Part shown: positions 25,818 through 35,573 of the stretch, piece by piece
Layout of the letters: every line of letters begins with the position of its first letter
How positions within the stretch are numbered: the stretch's first letter is position 1
Position numbers and translations under genes: made by a program
The notes under the pieces: model-generated
Database searches by the model: none
Told to the model about the DNA's origin: nothing
What the model saw: only the letters and a program-made list of their open reading frames with translations
Origin: Humidesulfovibrio sp.
GTDB lineage: Bacteria; Desulfobacterota; Desulfovibrionia; Desulfovibrionales; Desulfovibrionaceae
Length of the DNA: 64,000 nucleotides
Direction: 5' to 3'
Assembly: GCA_031292175.1 (NCBI GenBank)
Contig: JARLHQ010000027.1
Location: 62,001 to 126,000, forward strand

Positions 25818-27104
25818 ATGGCCAGAAGGACCATCCAAGTTGAAGAAAAGGTTCCCTTTCTGCAGGGCATTCCACTAAGCTTCCAGCATCTTTTCGCCAT
25901 GTTCGGCGCATCGGTGCTGGTGCCAACCCTGTTCAAGATCGACCCGGCCATCGTGCTTCTGATGAACGGCGTCGGCACCCTCATCTATCTGGTGCTCTGC
26001 AAGGGCAAGGCCCCTGCCTTCCTGGGCTCCAGCTTCGCCTTCCTCTCTCCGGTGTTCGTGGTGCTCGGCGCGGACAAGGCCTTCTGGGGCGCGAACTACC
26101 CCATGGCCCTGGGCGGCTTCATCGCCGCCGGCCTCGTCTTCGTCACCGTGGCCCTCATCATCTGGCGCTTCGGCCCAGGCTGGATCAATTTCGTGCTGCC
26201 CCCGGCGACCATGGGCGCCATCGTGGCGCTCATCGGCCTGGAGCTGGCCAGCGTGGCCACCGGCATGGCGGGCATCACGCCCGACAAGACGGGCGGTTAT
26301 GACATGAACGCCATCATCGTCTCCATGGTGACGCTTTTGACCATTGCCTTCGGGTCCGTCCTCTTCCGGGGCTTCCTGGCCATCATCCCGGTCCTCATCG
26401 GCATCTTCGTGGGCTACGCGACCGCCTTCGGCATGGGCCTCGTGAAGTTCGACGCCATTCTGGCCGCGCCGATGGTGGCCCTGCCCACCATGTACACCCC
26501 CATCTTCAACATCAACGCCATCATCATCATCATACCGGCGGCGCTGGTGGTCATCAGCGAGCACATCGGGCACCTTGTCGTCACGGGCAACATCGTGAAC
26601 CGCGACCTGACGAAAAATCCCGGCCTGCACCGCTCGCTGATGGGCGACGGCGTGTCCACCATCCTCTCCGGCTTCATGGGCTCCGTGCCCACCACCACCT
26701 ACGGCGAGAATATCGGCGTCATGGCCATCACCCGCGTCTACTCCGTGTGGGTCATCGGCGGCGCGGCCGTCATCTCCATCGGGCTGGCCTTTGTGGGCAA
26801 GCTCTCCGCCTTTATCCAGTCCATCCCCGCGCCGGTCATGGGCGGCGTGTGCATCCTGCTCTTCGGCGTCATCGCCGCCTCGGGCATCCGCATGCTGGTG
26901 GAGGCCAAGGTGGACTATTCCAAGCCGGTGAACTTGTCCCTCACCGCCATCACGCTCATCGTCGGCATCAGCGGCGCGGCCATCAAGATCGGCCACGTGC
27001 AGCTCAAGGGCATGGCGCTTGCCACCGTGGTGGGCATGAGCCTGTCCATCGTCTTCCGCCTGCTGGAGCACTTCGGCCTTACCAACGACCAGACCGACAT
27101 CTAA
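25818..27104 (+). CDS. uraA: Uracil permease (NCS2 family)
   Basis: A 428-residue inner-membrane proton symporter with about 14 membrane segments. The start RRTIQVEEKVPFLQGIPLSFQHLFAMFGASVLVP matches UraA/PyrP. The conserved substrate-site segments are present: a Glu in VVISEHIGHLVVTG and the PTTTYGENIGVMAITRVYS block. The ATG at 25818 has GGGAG upstream. With upp it forms a uracil uptake and salvage pair. Confidence 0.95.
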   Translation: MARRTIQVEEKVPFLQGIPLSFQHLFAMFGASVLVPTLFKIDPAIVLLMNGVGTLIYLVLCKGKAPAFLGSSFAFLSPVFVVLGADKAFWGANYPMALGGFIAAGLVFVTVALIIWRFGPGWINFVLPPATMGAIVALIGLELASVATGMAGITPDKTGGYDMNAIIVSMVTLLTIAFGSVLFRGFLAIIPVLIGIFVGYATAFGMGLVKFDAILAAPMVALPTMYTPIFNINAIIIIIPAALVVISEHIGHLVVTGNIVNRDLTKNPGLHRSLMGDGVSTILSGFMGSVPTTTYGENIGVMAITRVYSVWVIGGAAVISIGLAFVGKLSAFIQSIPAPVMGGVCILLFGVIAASGIRMLVEAKVDYSKPVNLSLTAITLIVGISGAAIKIGHVQLKGMALATVVGMSLSIVFRLLEHFGLTNDQTDI

Positions 27105-27124
27105 CGACCCGCGATCACGACACC

Positions 27125-27153
27125 AAAAGGGGCGCTCCGGCGCCCCTTTTTTT
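27125..27153 (+). terminator. Intrinsic terminator after uraA
   Basis: AAAAGGGGCGC-TCCG-GCGCCCC followed by seven T. Confidence 0.9.
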
Positions 27154-27264
27154 ATTCCCTGTCCGGCTCTCCCTCGACCGTCACATTGGCGCGGTCCACG
27201 CGAAACGCTCGCCGGGGGCAATGTTCCCCCTCCCCCCTGTTGCTTGCGCAGGGGATGCGAAAAA

Positions 27265-27496
27265 CAGCGCCTCGCCGGTGCGCGGGCCAGAGAGCAACGG
27301 CATGGCCGAGTCCCTTATGAAAACATTCAAGTGGGACTACGTGTTCATCCACGAACGTCATGATGCGGCAACGGTCCTGGCCCAGTTGCCGGGCTGGTTC
27401 GAAGACTACAACGAGAGGCATCCCCACAAAGAGCAGCGGCTGAAATCGTTCAGAGAATTCATCCGCTCGTCATCAACCGCAGAAGGTCCGGTTTAG
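27265..27496 (+). pseudogene. 3' remnant of an IS3-family transposase (OrfB)
   Basis: The reading frame encodes SNGMAESLMKTFKWDYVF, then LPGWFEDYNERHPHKEQRL and REFIRSS. This is the C-terminal end of IS3-type transposase OrfB with the last catalytic Glu region. Nothing upstream in the frame resembles the rest of the enzyme, and no inverted repeats were seen. The remaining 27497-27628 stretch is AT-rich and holds only the upstream region of the next chemoreceptor. Confidence 0.8.
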
Positions 27497-27628
27497 CAGG
27501 GGGCAACTCCATTGCGATTATGTTTTGCAAAAAATCCTCTCTTGTAGTCTGATTTTATATGACTAATGTTGTGTTCTTGCTTGTGTTATGGTAAGAGCAA
27601 TTTTTTTGACAAACAAGGAGACACTTTT

Positions 27629-29371
27629 ATGCAGCGCCTTAGCATCAAGACACTGCTTATCATGCTCACGGTCCTCACATTTGCAGGCTGCAGCGTTTTG
27701 CTCGGAATGCTGTTGCTCTCCTCGCAGAAGGCCGACAGCGCCTTTCAACACATCGTCGGCGTAGAGGAGCCAATTTCCTGGAATCTTCAAGACATGTATG
27801 CCCAGGGCCTGCAGACAGAGCAGGCCACGCGCAATGTCCTGCTCAACCCGGCGGACAAGACCGCTCGTGACAACTATGATTCGGCTGACGCAAAATTCCG
27901 CAAGGACATGGATGCGGTGCGTCTGCTGTCCAAGGGACCGCTGTCGGATGGTCTGCCCCAGCTTGCGGAGCTATGGCAGCAGGCCCATGCGCTCAAAACC
28001 GAGGTCATGGGCATAGCGACAGAAGGACGTGTGGCCGAGGCCGCAACGCTCCTGACTACCAAGGAAACCAAGGTCTGGCGCGAGATCAAAGGCTCAATCC
28101 AAAAGCTCTCCGAAATTCAGGACAAACGTTCGCGTCAGATCTTTGTCGAGTTTCAGGGGAACGCGAGAAAGATGCTCTTCCTGGCCTTGTGTGGTGGCGG
28201 CATGATCATGGCACTCATGATTATGGCCTGCGTGTATACCGCGCGCCGCATCCATCGGCCCCTCGGTCTCTGCGTCGATTTTTCCAAAAGAACCGCCGAG
28301 GGTGACTTCACAACTTCGCTGGATCTCTGCCTGAAGGACGAAATCGGCGTATTGGCCAACGCCCTGCGCCGGATGGTGGATACCCTGAAAATCAAAATCG
28401 CCGAGGCCGTGCAGAAGAGCGAAGAGGCCGCCAGGCAGGCTAGCCTAGCGCAGATGGCCACCGGTGAGGCCAACGCGGCCAAGAACGCCGCCGAGAACGC
28501 CAAGGCCGAAGGCATGATGCAGGCGGCCTCGCAGCTTGAAAACGTCGTCGAGATCATAACCCGCGCCAGCAACGAGCTCTCCACCGAGGTGGAGGGGTCC
28601 AGCCGGGGTATAGAGGTGCAGTCCCGGCGTTTAGCCGAGACCGCCACTGCTATGGAGCAGATGAACGCCACAGTGCTTGAGGTGGCTAAAAACGCTTCTC
28701 AAGCCGCAGACTCTTCCGCCAACGCGCGGGAAAAGGCCTTGAACGGCGCTAAGATAGTCGGCCAAGTCGTGCAAGGCATCGGCACCGTGCAGTCTGTGTC
28801 CATAACCATGAAGGAGGACATGGGCCTTTTGGGCAAGCAGGCCGAGGATATCGGCCAGATCATAAATGTGATCTCCGACATTGCGGACCAGACCAACCTG
28901 TTGGCGCTCAACGCCGCCATTGAGGCCGCGCGCGCGGGTGACGCCGGGCGCGGTTTCGCTGTGGTGGCGGACGAGGTACGCAAGCTGGCTGAAAAGACTA
29001 TGATTGCCACCAAGGAGGTGGGGGACGCCATCCGGGGCATTCAGCACGGTGCCAGAAAAAACTTGGATAACGTGGACCGGGCCGTCGTCACCATTGAGGA
29101 GGCCACGGGCCTGGCAGGCAAAAGCGGCCTGGCTTTGCAGGAAATTGTCCATCTGGTGGAAGTCTCCACGGATCAGGTGGGCAGCATCGCCACGGCCAGC
29201 GAAGAACAAAGCGCCACCAGCGAGGAGATCAACCGCAGCATTGAGGACATCAACCGCATCTCCGGCGCAACCGCCGACGCCATGCAGCAGTCCTCCAAGG
29301 CCGTGGGCGAGCTCGCTGGCCAGACCCAGAGTCTGCGTACGCTTATCGAGAGGATGAAATCAGGCGGGTGA
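27629..29371 (+). CDS. Methyl-accepting chemotaxis protein with four-helix-bundle sensor
   Basis: A 580-residue inner-membrane chemoreceptor. TM1 (about 8-30) is followed by a periplasmic helical domain of the 4HB_MCP type, TM2 near 185-208, HAMP, and a cytoplasmic coiled coil with the conserved tip ([19 protein letters not shown]). The tip is nearly identical to that of the receptor at 1758. The start at 27629 has AAGGAG nine bases upstream. Codon use is slightly less GC-rich than neighbours and an IS remnant lies just before it. The ligand is unknown. Confidence 0.93.
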   Translation: MQRLSIKTLLIMLTVLTFAGCSVLLGMLLLSSQKADSAFQHIVGVEEPISWNLQDMYAQGLQTEQATRNVLLNPADKTARDNYDSADAKFRKDMDAVRLLSKGPLSDGLPQLAELWQQAHALKTEVMGIATEGRVAEAATLLTTKETKVWREIKGSIQKLSEIQDKRSRQIFVEFQGNARKMLFLALCGGGMIMALMIMACVYTARRIHRPLGLCVDFSKRTAEGDFTTSLDLCLKDEIGVLANALRRMVDTLKIKIAEAVQKSEEAARQASLAQMATGEANAAKNAAENAKAEGMMQAASQLENVVEIITRASNELSTEVEGSSRGIEVQSRRLAETATAMEQMNATVLEVAKNASQAADSSANAREKALNGAKIVGQVVQGIGTVQSVSITMKEDMGLLGKQAEDIGQIINVISDIADQTNLLALNAAIEAARAGDAGRGFAVVADEVRKLAEKTMIATKEVGDAIRGIQHGARKNLDNVDRAVVTIEEATGLAGKSGLALQEIVHLVEVSTDQVGSIATASEEQSATSEEINRSIEDINRISGATADAMQQSSKAVGELAGQTQSLRTLIERMKSGG

Positions 29372-29606
29372 TCTGTGGATATGACAGGGAGCGAAGGTCC
29401 GGCTTGATGCCGCCCTTTTTCTTTAGCAGGGGGGAGTGCGGCGAATGCCGCAGTTCCCGCTTTTGCGCATTCGAAACCCCTGCCCCCTGTTTGAGCCGGA
29501 AATCTCTACTTGGCAAGGGATCTAGTTTACGGGGACTTTACACCCGGAGCAAAGCCGTCCAGGCAACCCCGGCACGCCATGGGGAGTCAGAGGGGCGGCC
29601 CCCCTT

Positions 29607-30935
29607 CTACTCGTCCAAGAGATGACGCGCGCGCTGGCCGCATGCCAGTGCCGCAGAATTCCGCCCAGCGCCGATGCGCGGCAGTTCGTCCCAGTTCGTG
29701 GTGTAGCGCGGGGAACGCCGGTGCTGGCGCATGTGCCAGGGCCGGTCGGGCGCACTCGAAATGGCCAGGCGCAGCGTGCCCCGTCCGTGGCGGTGGTTCA
29801 CGCTGTCCAACACGTGCATGAGCGCGCGCTGGCGGCGGCGCTCCTCCGGCGGCAGGTCCAGGAGCGAATGCTGGCGGCCAGAGGCGGCGGCCAGCCCCAG
29901 GAGCACCACCCCGGCCTTCTGGTAGGCGAAGCCGGGCCGGAAGGCCAGGTCCAGCCCGCGCAGGGCTGCGGCGACGATGTCCGGCGTAAAGTTCGTCGGA
30001 CCAGGCAGGGTCACGGTGGCCTGCCCCTGATGCTGCGGCAACGCCTCGCGGTGGCGCGGCGTGAGCGTGAAGACCTGCAGCGCCCGGGCCTCCAGCCCCT
30101 CGGCGCGCAGTTTTTCCGTGGCGCGCGCGGCAAAGGCGCACACGGCCTCGCGCAGGTGCTCCTTATCCTCCACCAACTGGCCGAAGGAGCGCGAACAGAG
30201 CACAGACCGCCGCGCGGCCGGGGCGCTGGCCACGCTCAGGCAGGAGACGCCCTTCAGCTCCAGCTGGATTTGCAGCCCCACCACGGTCAGTTCCTTGCGT
30301 ACCCAGTCGGCGGGCAGGCGGGAAAAATCAAGCGCCGTGCGCACCCCGCGCGCCAGCAGGCGCTTGGCGCTGCGCAAACCGATGCCCCAGACATCGCCCG
30401 CCTCCGTTTCACGCAGCACGGCGTCCGGGTCTGGGCAGGCGGAGAGATCGAACACGCCCTCCAGGGCGGGATCCTTCTTGGCGCGCCGCGCCGCCAGCTT
30501 CGCGAGCGTCTTGGTCCGCGCCAGGCCGATGGACACGGGAATGCCCGTGTGCCGTCCGACCCGCTCGCGAATGGTGCGGCACAAGGCCAGGGGCTCGGCC
30601 ACGCCGGAGAGGTCGAGGAAGGCCTCGTCGATGGAGTACGCCTCCACACAGGGAGCCAGATCCTCAAGCACGCTCATGACCCGGTTGGAGAGATCGCCGT
30701 AGAGCGCATAATTGCTGGAAAACACGGCCACGCCGTGCTGGCGGAACGCGTGCTCCCACTGGTACGCGGGCGCGCACATGGGGATGCCCAGCGCCTTGGC
30801 CTCGCCCGACCGCGCGATGACGCAACCGTCATTGTTCGAGAGCACGACAACAGGCTTGGCCTTGAGTTCCGGGCGGAAGAGCCGCTCGCAGGAGGCGTAG
30901 AAATTGTTGCAGTCCATCAGGGCGAAGAGCGGCAT
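29607..30935 (-). CDS. umuC: DNA polymerase V catalytic subunit, Y family
   Basis: A 442-residue error-prone translesion polymerase. It starts MPLFALMDCNNFYASCERLF with the first catalytic Asp, contains VEAYSIDEAFLDLSG with the Asp-Glu pair near 100, and has a typical little-finger domain. The C-terminal end (about 420-442) lacks an obvious beta-clamp motif. It follows umuD by six bases on the same strand, so the two make one SOS-type operon. Confidence 0.95.
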   Translation of the reverse strand: MPLFALMDCNNFYASCERLFRPELKAKPVVVLSNNDGCVIARSGEAKALGIPMCAPAYQWEHAFRQHGVAVFSSNYALYGDLSNRVMSVLEDLAPCVEAYSIDEAFLDLSGVAEPLALCRTIRERVGRHTGIPVSIGLARTKTLAKLAARRAKKDPALEGVFDLSACPDPDAVLRETEAGDVWGIGLRSAKRLLARGVRTALDFSRLPADWVRKELTVVGLQIQLELKGVSCLSVASAPAARRSVLCSRSFGQLVEDKEHLREAVCAFAARATEKLRAEGLEARALQVFTLTPRHREALPQHQGQATVTLPGPTNFTPDIVAAALRGLDLAFRPGFAYQKAGVVLLGLAAASGRQHSLLDLPPEERRRQRALMHVLDSVNHRHGRGTLRLAISSAPDRPWHMRQHRRSPRYTTNWDELPRIGAGRNSAALACGQRARHLLDE

Positions 30936-30941
30936 GGACGG

Positions 30942-31388
30942 CTACAGCTTGTGGATGACGTGGCTGACAACGCCCCAGATCTCGAAATCCTCGCGCGCGG
31001 TCACGTCGAAGCTCGGGTAGTCCGGGTTGGCGGGGACCAGGAACAGACTCTGGCCCTTGCGTTCCAGGCGCTTCACCGTCAACTCTCCGCCAATGGCCGC
31101 CATGACCACCCTGCCCGAGCAAGGCTCCACCGCGCGGTCCACCACGAGCAGGTCGCCGTCGTGGATGCCCGCGCCCAGCATGGAGTCGCCCGCGGCGCGC
31201 ACAAAGAATGTGGCCGCCGGATGCGGAATCAGGTGCTCGTTCAGGTCGAGGCGCTTGTCGATGAAGTCATCGGCGGGCGAAGGAAATCCGGCCTGCACCC
31301 CGGTGAGCAACAGGGGCAGAAGCATCTTCGGCGCGGTGTCCGGATCGACGGGGCCGAGGAGTTCCAGGCCGTTCATGCGGAGTGTCAT
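30942..31388 (-). CDS. umuD: UmuD-like S24 autoprotease, polymerase V subunit
   Basis: A 148-residue LexA-fold peptidase. It has the Ala33-Gly34 self-cleavage site (GVQAGFPSPAD), the nucleophile Ser69 in AAGDSML and the general base Lys106 in LTVKRL. RecA-stimulated cleavage gives UmuD', which assembles with UmuC. A promoter lies 30-60 bases upstream. No clear LexA box was recognised, though SOS boxes differ among deltaproteobacteria. Confidence 0.93.
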   Translation of the reverse strand: MTLRMNGLELLGPVDPDTAPKMLLPLLLTGVQAGFPSPADDFIDKRLDLNEHLIPHPAATFFVRAAGDSMLGAGIHDGDLLVVDRAVEPCSGRVVMAAIGGELTVKRLERKGQSLFLVPANPDYPSFDVTAREDFEIWGVVSHVIHKL

Positions 31389-31394
31389 GGGCGT

Positions 31395-31423
31395 ACGCTA
31401 GGCGAGGCGGCGTTGTGGGTCAA
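31395..31423 (-). promoter_or_regulatory. Promoter of umuDC
   Basis: TTGACC, 17-base spacer, TAGCGT on the minus strand, ending seven bases before the umuD start codon, so the leader is very short. Confidence 0.5.
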
Positions 31424-31438
31424 GGCGGGAAACGCCCG

Positions 31439-31472
31439 CAAAAAGCCCCCGGCGTCGCGTAACGCCGGGGGC
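31439..31472 (-). terminator. Terminator of the liv operon
   Basis: On the minus strand GCCCCCGGCGT / ACGCCGGGGGC forms a long stem followed by five T, about 33 bases after livF. Confidence 0.9.
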
Positions 31473-31505
31473 CAAGGCTGTTTGAACAAAACTGTGGAAA
31501 CTTGG

Positions 31506-32225
31506 CTATTCGCCGAGATAGGCCTTGCGGATGTCCGGATTGGCGAGAAGCGCCTGGGCGTCGTCCTCCATGACCACGCTGCCCGTCTCCAGCACATAGC
31601 CCCGGCTGGAACTCTTGAGCGCGAGGTTCGCGTTCTGCTCCACCAGGACCACGGTCACGCCGTCGGTTTCGTTGATCTCGCGGATGATGCGGAAGATCTG
31701 CTGCACGATGAGCGGGGCCAAGCCGAGCGAGGGCTCGTCGAGCAGGAGCAGGCGCGGGCGGCTCATGAGCGCGCGGCCCATGGCCAGCATCTGCTGCTCG
31801 CCGCCGGAGAGCGTGCCGCCGTGCTGCTTGCGGCGCTCCAACAGGATCGGGAACATCTGGAACACGCGGTTCTTGTCGTGCTCGATGTTGGCCTGGTCCC
31901 TGCGGAAGAACGCGCCCATGTCCAGGTTCTCCTCCACCGTCAGCCGGGGGAAGATGCGCCGGCCCTCCGGCACCTGGCACAACCCGCGGGAAGGCAGAAG
32001 GTCCGAGGCCAAGCCGTCGATGCGCTTGCCATCGTACCAGACCTCGCCCGCTTCCGGCTTGAGCACCCCGCAGATGCTCATGAGCGTGGTGCTCTTGCCC
32101 GCGCCGTTGGCGCCGATAATGCTCACCACTTCGCCAGGGTAGACCTTGAGTGAGATGTCGCGGATGGCCTTGATGCGGCCATAGGCGCTCGTGACGTTTT
32201 TCAGTTCGAGGATGGGCTCGGTCAT
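31506..32225 (-). CDS. livF: Branched-chain amino acid ABC transporter, ATPase LivF
   Basis: A 239-residue cytoplasmic ATPase. Walker A is GANGAGKST, the signature is LSGGEQQMLAMGRAL and Walker B is LLLLDEPSLGLAPL. The LAPL after Walker B and the overall length are typical of LivF. It is the last gene of livGKHMF, two bases after livM. With LivG it powers uptake of branched-chain or related amino acids. Confidence 0.95.
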   Translation of the reverse strand: MTEPILELKNVTSAYGRIKAIRDISLKVYPGEVVSIIGANGAGKSTTLMSICGVLKPEAGEVWYDGKRIDGLASDLLPSRGLCQVPEGRRIFPRLTVEENLDMGAFFRRDQANIEHDKNRVFQMFPILLERRKQHGGTLSGGEQQMLAMGRALMSRPRLLLLDEPSLGLAPLIVQQIFRIIREINETDGVTVVLVEQNANLALKSSSRGYVLETGSVVMEDDAQALLANPDIRKAYLGE

Positions 32226-32227
32226 GG

Positions 32228-33439
32228 CTACTCCCTCTCCTCGCTGCGCGCGCCCAGGCGCTTGGCGGGCCAGAGCCCCTTGGGGCGGAAAATCATCATG
32301 GCGGCCATGACGCCGCCGAACACGAACATGCGGTAAAGCTCAAAGCCGCGGAACACCTCGGGCAGGGCGATAAGCGCCACAGCGCCGAGAATCACGCCGG
32401 GGATGGAGCCCATGCCGCCCAGCACCACCATGGCCAGCACCATGGCCGACTCGATGAAGGTGAAGGATTCCGGGCTCACGAACTGCATGCGCGCGGCGAA
32501 GAAGGTTCCGGCCAGACCGCCGAAGACCGCGCCCAGCGCGTAGGCCAGGAGCTTGATGCGCAGGGTGTTCACGCCCATGAGCTCCGCCGCGGTCTGGTCC
32601 TCGCGCACGGCCTCGAACGCGCGTCCGATGCGCGAGTAGTTGAGGCGGTACACGGCCAGCACCGTGAACACAGCCAGGGCCAGAATGATGTAGTAAAGCT
32701 GCTCCAGGTGGTTCAACCAGACGTGCTCAAGGCTGGCGCCGTTGAACCAATAGGCGCCCGGCGGCTTGATGCCCAGGACGCCGTTGGGGCCGTTGGTCAG
32801 GCTCATCCAGTTGTTGATGACGATGCGCACGATCTCGCCGAAGCCGAGCGTCACAATGGCCAGATAGTCGCCGCGCATGCGCAGGGTGGGATAGCCGATA
32901 AGGCATCCGGCCAGCGCGGAGAAGCTGGCGGCGATAGGCAGGCAAAGCCAGAAGGAGAGGCCGAAGTGCACGGACAAAAGCGCATAGGTGTACGCGCCCA
33001 CGCCGAAAAAGGCGATGTAGCCGAGGTCGAGCAGGCCCGCCATGCCCACCACGATGTTCAGTCCCAGTCCAAGGATGATGTAGACGAGGATGCTGATGGC
33101 CACATCGTGGGCGTAGCGCTCGGTGAAGAGCGGAAAAATCACGGCGAGGGCGAGCACCACGGCGAGGGACAGCCAGGTGGGCACCCGGCGGAAGGCGGCG
33201 CTTGCGGCCTCGCCTACCCTTTCAGTGGGTTTGGTCAGGAAGTTGAAGGCTCCGGCCTGCTTGACCTGATACAAAACCAAACAGATGGCGGCGGCCACAG
33301 CCACCTTGGACCATATGGCAAAACTTGCGGCGAATTCCAGCCCTGCGGCCTTGATGCCCAAGAGCGGCCAAAGCAGCACGTAGAACCACGCCATGGCCAC
33401 GGCGTAGCCGAACCAGAGCTTAGACGCGCGTATCGTCAA
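32228..33439 (-). CDS. livM: Branched-chain amino acid ABC transporter, permease LivM
   Basis: A membrane protein of about 403 residues with the LivM pattern (GLGLNIVVGMAGLLDLGYIAFFGVGAY, YPTLRMRGDYLAIVTLGFGEIVR, then the coupling loop SRIGRAFEAVREDQTAAELMGVN). The N-terminal extension of about 100 residues with extra membrane segments is usual for LivM. The likely start is the TTG at 33439, which overlaps livH by 20 bases and follows GGGAGAG; no ATG gives the full domain with a ribosome site. Confidence 0.9.
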   Translation of the reverse strand: MTIRASKLWFGYAVAMAWFYVLLWPLLGIKAAGLEFAASFAIWSKVAVAAAICLVLYQVKQAGAFNFLTKPTERVGEAASAAFRRVPTWLSLAVVLALAVIFPLFTERYAHDVAISILVYIILGLGLNIVVGMAGLLDLGYIAFFGVGAYTYALLSVHFGLSFWLCLPIAASFSALAGCLIGYPTLRMRGDYLAIVTLGFGEIVRIVINNWMSLTNGPNGVLGIKPPGAYWFNGASLEHVWLNHLEQLYYIILALAVFTVLAVYRLNYSRIGRAFEAVREDQTAAELMGVNTLRIKLLAYALGAVFGGLAGTFFAARMQFVSPESFTFIESAMVLAMVVLGGMGSIPGVILGAVALIALPEVFRGFELYRMFVFGGVMAAMMIFRPKGLWPAKRLGARSEERE

Positions 33440-34322
33440 CGTTCTCTCCCATGATACCCGTGGGCATGAAATAAAGCACGGCGATGAGGATGATGAAGGC
33501 GAACACATCTTTGTATTCGCTCGAAATGTAGCCTGCGGCGAAGACTTCGATCATGCCGATGATGAGCCCGCCCAGCATGGCGCCGGTGATGTTGCCGATG
33601 CCGCCAAGGACAGCGGCCGAGAAGGCTTTGATGCCGGGCACGAAGCCCATGTCGTAGCGCACGGAGCCGTAGTACAGGCCGACCATGATGCCCGCGGCGG
33701 CGGCCAGAGCCGCGCCGATGGCGAAGGTGATGCTGATGATGCGGCCGGAGTTGATGCCGACCAGCCCGCTCATGGTCTTGTCCTGGGCCGTGGCGCGCAT
33801 GGCCTTGCCGATGCGCGTCTTGAACACCAGCAGGTTCAGGGCCACCAGCAGGAGCACGGTCACGGCCACGATGATGATCTGCATGTAGGAGATCATGACC
33901 GTGCCGACCTCGAAGCCGCCCTGGACCATCTCGCCGGGGTAGGCCCGGTCGTACACGCCCTGGGTGAGCATGAGGCCGTTCTGCAAAAAGATGGACATGC
34001 CGAGCGCGGAGAGCAGCACGGACAGTCGGGAGGACTGGCGTAGCGGCTTGTAGGCCAGCTTCTCCAGGGCCATGGCCAAGAGCGCGCAATAGCCCATGGC
34101 CAGGAGGAGCGCCACGCCCAGGCAGAGGAAGGGCGGGTAGCCCTGGGCGAACAGCCAGCTGATGAGGATGACCCCCATGTAGCCGCCCGCGGCGAAAATC
34201 TCGCCGTGCGCAAAGTTGATGAGCTGAATGATGCCGTAGACCATGGTGTAACCCAGGGCCACCAGGGCGTACACCCCGCCAAGGGTGATGCCGTTCACGA
34301 GCTGCTGAAAAAAGAAGTCCAC
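33420..34322 (-). CDS. livH: Branched-chain amino acid ABC transporter, permease LivH
   Basis: A 300-residue inner-membrane permease with about eight membrane segments. It begins FFQQLVNGITLGGVYALVALGYTMVYGIIQLINFAHGEIF, a diagnostic LivH block, and contains the coupling loop TRIGKAMRATAQDKTMSGLVGIN. It overlaps livM at its 3' end. A strong hairpin separates it from livK upstream. Confidence 0.95.
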   Translation of the reverse strand: MDFFFQQLVNGITLGGVYALVALGYTMVYGIIQLINFAHGEIFAAGGYMGVILISWLFAQGYPPFLCLGVALLLAMGYCALLAMALEKLAYKPLRQSSRLSVLLSALGMSIFLQNGLMLTQGVYDRAYPGEMVQGGFEVGTVMISYMQIIIVAVTVLLLVALNLLVFKTRIGKAMRATAQDKTMSGLVGINSGRIISITFAIGAALAAAAGIMVGLYYGSVRYDMGFVPGIKAFSAAVLGGIGNITGAMLGGLIIGMIEVFAAGYISSEYKDVFAFIILIAVLYFMPTGIMGENVDDTRV

Positions 34323-34343
34323 TTGTGTTTGCGCCTTTTACGA

Positions 34344-34371
34344 GCGGAGGCCCTCAGGCGAGGGCCTCCGC
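34344..34371 (-). other. Intercistronic hairpin between livK and livH
   Basis: A perfect 12-bp stem (GCGGAGGCCCTC / GAGGGCCTCCGC) with a 4-base loop and no T-run. Such hairpins after a binding-protein gene usually protect its mRNA 3' end, giving more LivK than permease. Confidence 0.8.
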
Positions 34372-34403
34372 CACGATTTCAAATGATGGGAACGGGACAA
34401 AGA

Positions 34404-35558
34404 CTACTTGAACAGTTCGCCGTTCTCGGGATTCCAGTAGTTGGTGAACTTGCCGTCCTTGATGACCTGGATGACGTAGTTGGAACCGGAATCGCCGTTC
34501 TCCCTGTACTTCATGTGCTTGGAGGCGCCGTCGAAGTCGAGCTTCATCATCTCGGCCTTCACCTTCTCCGGATCGGTGGAGCCGGCGGCCTTCACAGCCT
34601 TCAGGTAAGCGATGGTGGAGTCGTAGGCATAGGCGGAATAGGCGCCGGGCTCACCGTACTTCTTATAGGCATCGGCGAACTTCTGGTAGGCCGGGGTGGT
34701 CTTGTCGGTGTAGCCGAAGGTCAGGAACACGCCCTCGGCGTCCTTCTTGGCCAGCTCGATGAGCTGCGGATGGTACACGGCGTCCTGGGCCAGGATCTTG
34801 GACTTGATGCCCATGCGGCCGATCTGGATGAGCATGGGGGCGGCGGAGGCGCTGTTCTGCAGGCTCACGTAGAAGACGTCGGGCTTGGCGGCCTTAACCT
34901 TGGTGAGCACGGCGGAGTAGTCCTTGTCGCCCTGGTTCACATGCTCGTGGCCAAGCACCTTGAGGCCGGAGCTGGCGGCGAGCTTCTCGATGTTGTCGGC
35001 CAGGCCCTGGGAGTAGGTGGTCTTGTCGTCCACAATGTAGATGGTCTTGGACTTCAGCTGATCGGTCATGAACTTCACGGCGGCCTTGCTCTGGTCGTCG
35101 TCGCGGCCGCAGGTGCGGAACATGTACGGCATGCCGCGCTCGGTGACCTTCTCGTTGGTGGAGGCCGGGGTGATCATGAAGATCTTGGCGGCGATAAGGG
35201 GCTCGGAGGCCGGGATGGTGGCGCTGGAGCAGTACGCGCCGATGACGGCGGTGGCCTTCTCATTGATGAGCTTGTTGGCGGCGGCCACGGCCTGGCGCGG
35301 ATCGCAGGCGTCGTCTTCGGCCTGGAGGTTCACGGGGCCCTGGGCGCCCATTTCGGGGTTCATGACCTCGATGGCGGCCAAAACGCCGTTCTTGATGTCA
35401 TTGCCGTCGGCGGCGTACTGGCCGGTCAGGGGACCCAGGCTGCCGATCGTGATGCCGGCTTTGGAAGCCTCGGCTTTCTTCTCGTCTTTCTTGCCGCAGC
35501 CCGCAACCACGAACGACGCGAGAAGCAGCACGGAAAGCAGGTACAATGCGCGTTTCAT
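34404..35558 (-). CDS. livK: Branched-chain amino acid ABC transporter, substrate-binding lipoprotein LivK
   Basis: A 384-residue periplasmic binding protein. The N-terminal signal KRALYLLSVLLLASFVVAGC ends with a lipobox Cys, so it is a lipoprotein. The mature part is a type-1 periplasmic fold (ITIGSLGPLTGQYAADG, then PVNLQAEDDACDPRQAVAAANKLI). A Cys pair (CD and YCSS) may form a disulfide as in LivJ/LivK. Substrate range is unproven. It sits second in the operon, after livG, an order that differs from E. coli. Confidence 0.94.
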   Translation of the reverse strand: MKRALYLLSVLLLASFVVAGCGKKDEKKAEASKAGITIGSLGPLTGQYAADGNDIKNGVLAAIEVMNPEMGAQGPVNLQAEDDACDPRQAVAAANKLINEKATAVIGAYCSSATIPASEPLIAAKIFMITPASTNEKVTERGMPYMFRTCGRDDDQSKAAVKFMTDQLKSKTIYIVDDKTTYSQGLADNIEKLAASSGLKVLGHEHVNQGDKDYSAVLTKVKAAKPDVFYVSLQNSASAAPMLIQIGRMGIKSKILAQDAVYHPQLIELAKKDAEGVFLTFGYTDKTTPAYQKFADAYKKYGEPGAYSAYAYDSTIAYLKAVKAAGSTDPEKVKAEMMKLDFDGASKHMKYRENGDSGSNYVIQVIKDGKFTNYWNPENGELFK

Positions 35559-35573
35559 CTCGATAATCCCCCT

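Noticed and set aside
27265-27496. Intact IS3 element
   Set aside because: Only the OrfB 3' end is present; no OrfA, terminal repeats or target duplication were seen.
31389-31505. LexA box in front of umuDC
   Set aside because: No CTGT-N8-ACAG or GAAC-N4-GTTC palindrome is present; deltaproteobacterial boxes differ and I cannot identify one by eye.
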